From positions 169,274-190,118 of the forward strand of contig VHZZ01000510.1 in the NCBI GenBank assembly GCA_009801015.1: DNA of 20,845 nucleotides, written 5' to 3'. Made by a program: the position numbers and the translations under genes. Positions within the stretch are counted from its first letter, which is position 1. Each line of letters opens with the position of its first letter. Under the pieces are notes generated by a model that saw nothing but the letters and a program-made list of their open reading frames with translations, was not told where the DNA came from and did no database searches. Shown here piece by piece: positions 17,861 to 20,845 of this stretch. Origin of the DNA: Silene noctiflora (lineage: Eukaryota > Streptophyta > Magnoliopsida > Caryophyllales > Caryophyllaceae).

Positions 17861-18975
17861 AAAACTATTATACTCTGTGGTATGGTATCTTTAACATCCA
17901 CAAGTAGATTAAATAAACAGAAAGTTTAAGGGAAATGTTGTAAAAAGTTACAATATAAAATCTTTTTTTTTTCAATGTTTAATGTCGTATTTTTTAGTAG
18001 TTATTGCATGTGATGGTCTCCATTGTATAAAAAAACAATTCATTTATTAAAAAAAATGTATACTTTAATTTGTAAAAATGAATCATCTCAAATGGAGAGA
18101 TAGTATTCTCTAATTTGTGCGATTTTTTTTGACCTACTTAAACATCACAAATGGATGCAAGCCAAAAGAACCGATAATCCAATAGTAAATTGAGACTTGG
18201 ATAGCAATTGTTGGGATGACGGATTGACGGGTGCTTTGCTATATGAAATACAATCACAACAATATCTTATGTAGGCCTATTGACTGTCGACGTATATTGT
18301 ACATTACTACATACATTGTTAAAAACTCAAGATAATTTGATAAAAAAATAGTACTATCATCAAACATGGCAATAGGAATCGAATATTGTTTTTTCTAACA
18401 TTAATCGTTGAAATCTCACGTTCTTCTGTATCGGGAAATCACTTTGGAGCATTGATTTAGATAATTAGAGTTGTTTCAATAATTCTATTTATAATTTTTA
18501 AAGTCCGGTGGTTTGGATTATTATTTTACTTACTTAAGATTCTCATCTTCAGCCTGTGATAAATAGTGTCCGAATACTCGTCTTGAATGAGAATTTGGGA
18601 TATAAGAATGACATAGTATAAGGACCGCAGTTTCTCCAAGTGGTTAATCTGAAAAATAAAGTGCGGAATATATAATTAGCAGCTTTAAAATTGAATTAGA
18701 GTGAGTAGGTAATTAGTGATTGTATTACCGAGGCGAGAAAAGAGATTAAAAGTCCCTTGCTTTAGTCAGCAATGTGCACGTGTGCCCACCCCTTTCTCAA
18801 TGTCTTTTTATGCCATGATTGGGTCCCACCCTCACTTACCTAAATAAAATAACGTCACATTTGCACATTTGCACGGTTGCTTCATCTACTTTTTTACGGG
18901 ATTTTTTATATTTGTTCTAGCATTAGCAAAATCAGCCTTTTATCTAGCAAAGCTTTTTTTAACCATTTTTGGTTA
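17861..18975. other. Intergenic DNA; G-box-containing segment near its right end
   Basis: No ORF is supported. A G-box CACGTG at 18777-18782 and an ACGTCA at 18852-18857 occur in a less AT-rich stretch (about 18750-18890) that also has TTGCACATTTGCAC. This could be promoter-like, but no adjacent gene was found within the window, so it is listed only as a notable stretch. Confidence 0.35.
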
Positions 18976-18984
18976 TTTATTATT

Positions 18985-19430
18985 GGGATAAATTCCATAA
19001 TACCCTAGATTTCTACTTTTTCTCTAAATACCCTTACTTTTGTCAAAACAAAGTCTGACTGATCATATTTTTCAATTAGAAGATCGAAAAGCCGCGAATT
19101 TTTTCCCTGAGTGGATCATCTTTACGAGATCTTCAAGTTGAAAAAAATTGTGCTTTTCTGTCATTTTAGAGCAGAGTTATGACTTGTCAAAGTTTATTCA
19201 CTTAAGAAACTTTGACCGGCTTTTATTAACGATCACATATGTAGGAAATGAAGTTTTTTTTTTTCCTCCCAAAATGAACGTCTTTCCGAGATCTACAATT
19301 TTAGAACAAGAATTGCGGCTTTACGTAATCGTAACGAAGAGAAATGAACAGTTAAAACAATTTTTCAGAAAAGTAGAGGCATTTTGGGGAAAAAAAATTC
19401 AAGCTTTAGGGGTACTATGAGAATCATCCC
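18985..19430. mobile_element. Non-autonomous Mutator-like foldback element, 446 bp, with perfect 9-bp target duplication
   Basis: The element is bounded by identical 9-bp flanks TTTATTATT (18976-18984 and 19431-19439), the target-duplication length typical of Mutator-like elements. The left end GGGATAAATTCCATAATACC and the reverse complement of the right end (GGGATGATTCTCATAGTACC) are clearly related. Weaker inverted similarity appears to continue inwards: AAAGCCGCGAATT near 19088 mirrors AATTGCGGCTTT near 19312, and the middle folds on GTCAAAGTTT (19186-19195) and its complement (19207-19216). The two halves therefore look like arms of one large imperfect hairpin. No transposase is present, and the open frame inside (about 19148-19420) lacks an ATG start and is explained by the repeat. 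Confidence 0.82.
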
Positions 19431-19581
19431 TTTATTATTTAGACATGGATGTTGAACAAGAATTGACGAGTTTAAATAATTTCTTTTAAATCATCTGGTT
19501 TAATCCGAATTCAAGTGGGGTATGTAGGACCACAAGGACGGTAAATCAGTTCCTTATGAGTTTAACACTACTGTAATCTAA

Positions 19582-19807
19582 GGGGTTGTTTGGTTGACAT
19601 AAGGGAATTAAAATTCCCGAAAACTTCAAGTTCACATGAATTTCCAATTCATGTGAATTTCCAAAAAGTATATGGTTTGCATGTGGGAAGTTAATTCATG
19701 TGGGAACTTCCATTAACTAAGGGATTTAGTGAGTGACTTCCCACATAATGGAGGAAGTAGATTCATGTGGGAATTTCTACTTCCCATGATTTTGGCAACC
19801 AAACAAC
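19582..19807. mobile_element. Palindrome-rich MITE with GTTGTTTGGTTG terminal repeats
   Basis: The left end GGGGTTGTTTGGTTGACAT and right end GGCAACCAAACAAC form terminal inverted repeats of about 13-15 bp. The interior repeats ATTCATGTG in both orientations, including an exact 11-bp hairpin (19631-19641 with 19647-19657) and further copies near 19697 and 19772. The termini resemble those of PIF/Harbinger- or hAT-type MITEs. I could not find a convincing target duplication, so the superfamily is left open. Confidence 0.65.
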
Positions 19808-19819
19808 ATCATGCTTTTA

Positions 19820-20281
19820 TACTTCCTAGGAAGTTTAAGATCCCATAATTTTAAGGGTTTTAACCCAGTAGGAAAATCCATTAATTAAAAGAAAAAGTTC
19901 CCTTGTTGAACGTCTAAAAAATGAGGTAATGTGGTTTTGCTTTGAGCGGTGTTTTTTGTGTGATATATAAAAAACTCTATTATTTGTGAGAGATATTCTA
20001 ATTAAAGGTACATTTAAAAAAATAAAATAATCAGATCAAAGTGAGTAAATTTAAAATCTTTTAATAAAAATTGTGAAAATGAATTTATGTTTTCAACCAA
20101 AGTACACTTTTAAAAGCAATTATGTTCCCAGGTTATTGAGTACTGATTTACTAGTTCTATATAAAATAACGTATACTTTTTATAACAAAAAACACAAAAT
20201 TTTAATTGCATAACGAGACAACAAAATACGAAGTTAAAGAAAGTTGAAGTATAAATCGAAGATTTTGGAAACGCAAACTAA
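19820..20281. other. AT-rich intergenic DNA, no gene seen
   Basis: No coding sequence or recognisable element is supported here. A TTAAGGGTTTTAACCC palindrome-like segment lies near 19850-19866. Confidence 0.5.
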
Positions 20282-20283
20282 TA

Positions 20284-20474
20284 CTTCCTCCAATTTTCAA
20301 TAAACTTCCCCTTTTCTCTTATGCGAAAAATTAAAGGAATCACACTATCCTCGTCATACAATTAAATTTGGATCACACAAATACACTATCCTACTATACA
20401 ATTAAATTTGGAGTACACAAACACTTGCCAAAAATAAAAATAGGAAATTTATTGTGAATTGACGGAAAAAGAAA
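20284..20474. mobile_element. Possible Stowaway-like MITE containing a 40-bp tandem duplication
   Basis: The left sequence CTTCCTCCAATTTTCAATAA and the reverse complement of the right (CAATTCACAATAAATTTCC) share the (C)AATAAA(C/T)TTCC core, and the ends are TA-flanked in a loose sense. The exact ends are uncertain by several bases. Inside, two adjacent copies (20341-20381 and 20382-20421) share CACTATCCT and ATACAATTAAATTTGGA. Confidence 0.5.
20341..20421 (+). repeat. Two-copy tandem repeat of about 40 bp
   Basis: Copy one (20341-20381) and copy two (20382-20421) share ACACTATCCT, then ATACAATTAAATTTGGA, then ACACAAA with small differences between. It is a local duplication inside the MITE-like sequence. 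Confidence 0.85.
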
Positions 20475-20641
20475 TAGGGAATTGGGGTGAGTAATAGAAA
20501 AGTAACTTAAAAAAGACAATTCCTTTTTAAAAACAAATCAAATTTAGCATAGTTTAGGCTCTTCCTATTAACCTGTCCATTTTGTTTTAGTATTTTCTAT
20601 TTCCTAGCTTGTGTGCAGGGTACTTACGTCTTAAGGGTACA

Positions 20642-20845
20642 TGTAACACCCCCATACTCCAAAGTGCCTTACAAGGCCACCTTAAGTACGAAGATGCTAC
20701 CATCTCGGTTTTCCGAGGCAAATGATATACAAAAGATAATAACGAAACGCATTAAATAAAGTACTTAACAATTACATTGTCTCAAAAGGTCAAACCAAAC
20801 TGTTTAACAAATATCCGAAATACAAAGTCTCAAAACTAGTGGAAG
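20642..20845. mobile_element. Edge of an LTR (retrotransposon or solo LTR), running out of the window
   Basis: TGTAACACCCCCATACTCC at 20642 is the terminal sequence style of plant LTRs; in reverse complement it ends GGGGGTGTTACA. A GC-richer stretch (TGCTACCATCTCGGTTTTCC) follows, and the LTR continues to the window edge. If the element is on the minus strand, the outer flank should carry a primer-binding site only for a 5' LTR; none is seen, so this would be the 3' LTR or a solo LTR. GTACA (20637-20641) would be the left target duplication. No coding domain is visible. Confidence 0.6.

Noticed and set aside
19148-19420. 90-codon open frame inside the foldback element
   Set aside because: It starts at TTG, not ATG, lies wholly within the inverted-repeat arms and has no recognisable domain.

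Overview
The window is nuclear plant DNA, most likely from a eudicot. The evidence is AT-rich intergenic DNA, GT-AG introns, three gene families restricted to or typical of plants, and a dense mix of Stowaway MITEs, L1-type LINE, hAT, Mutator-like and LTR-retrotransposon sequence. The style of the PIP1 protein and a SINE-like 3' tail are compatible with Caryophyllales, but that is a weak inference. I see no bacterial, organellar or viral gene, no CRISPR array, and no wholly new multi-gene system.

Layout, left to right. About 1-275 holds AT-rich sequence and a hAT-like terminus rich in CCGGAT motifs. It abuts and cuts off a minus-strand L1-type LINE (about 274-3755): ORF1 is intact in length, while ORF2 (endonuclease plus reverse transcriptase) carries two in-frame TAG stops and lacks its 3' part. 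Next comes a promoter region and a four-exon plasma-membrane aquaporin of the PIP1 class (coding 4759-7180, + strand, 289 aa after splicing). Tail-to-tail with it is a RAV-type AP2/B3 transcription factor (coding 7988-8980, - strand, 330 aa), with a probable 5'UTR intron (8996-9504) and a TATA box near 9587. Between 9596 and 11040 lie a tandem duplication, two complete Stowaway MITEs and the end of a third, a SINE-like tail nested in one of them, two near-perfect hairpins and a three-copy minisatellite. A two-exon gene for a proline/serine-rich protein of the Arabidopsis At5g52430/At4g25620 type follows (coding 11433-14519, - strand, 419 aa); its 1.8-kb intron contains MITE remnants, and its leader has an AUG-UAA start-stop codon pair.

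From 14760 to the end I find no convincing gene. This stretch holds AT-rich DNA, a TTCAG/TTCAA repeat enclosed by inverted repeats, a 36-bp direct repeat bracketing a promoter-like pyrimidine tract, Stowaway elements, a 446-bp foldback Mutator-like element with a perfect 9-bp target duplication, another palindromic MITE, and the edge of an LTR starting at 20642.

The three host genes are not obviously functionally linked: a water/solute channel, a transcription factor and a protein of unknown function. The most check-worthy observations are the foldback Mutator-like element, the RAV leader intron with an overlapping upstream AUG if retained, the AUG-UAA pair in the third gene's leader, and the nested TE cluster between the RAV gene and that gene. 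Splice sites were assigned by eye from GT-AG signals, reading frame and family conservation, not from transcripts.
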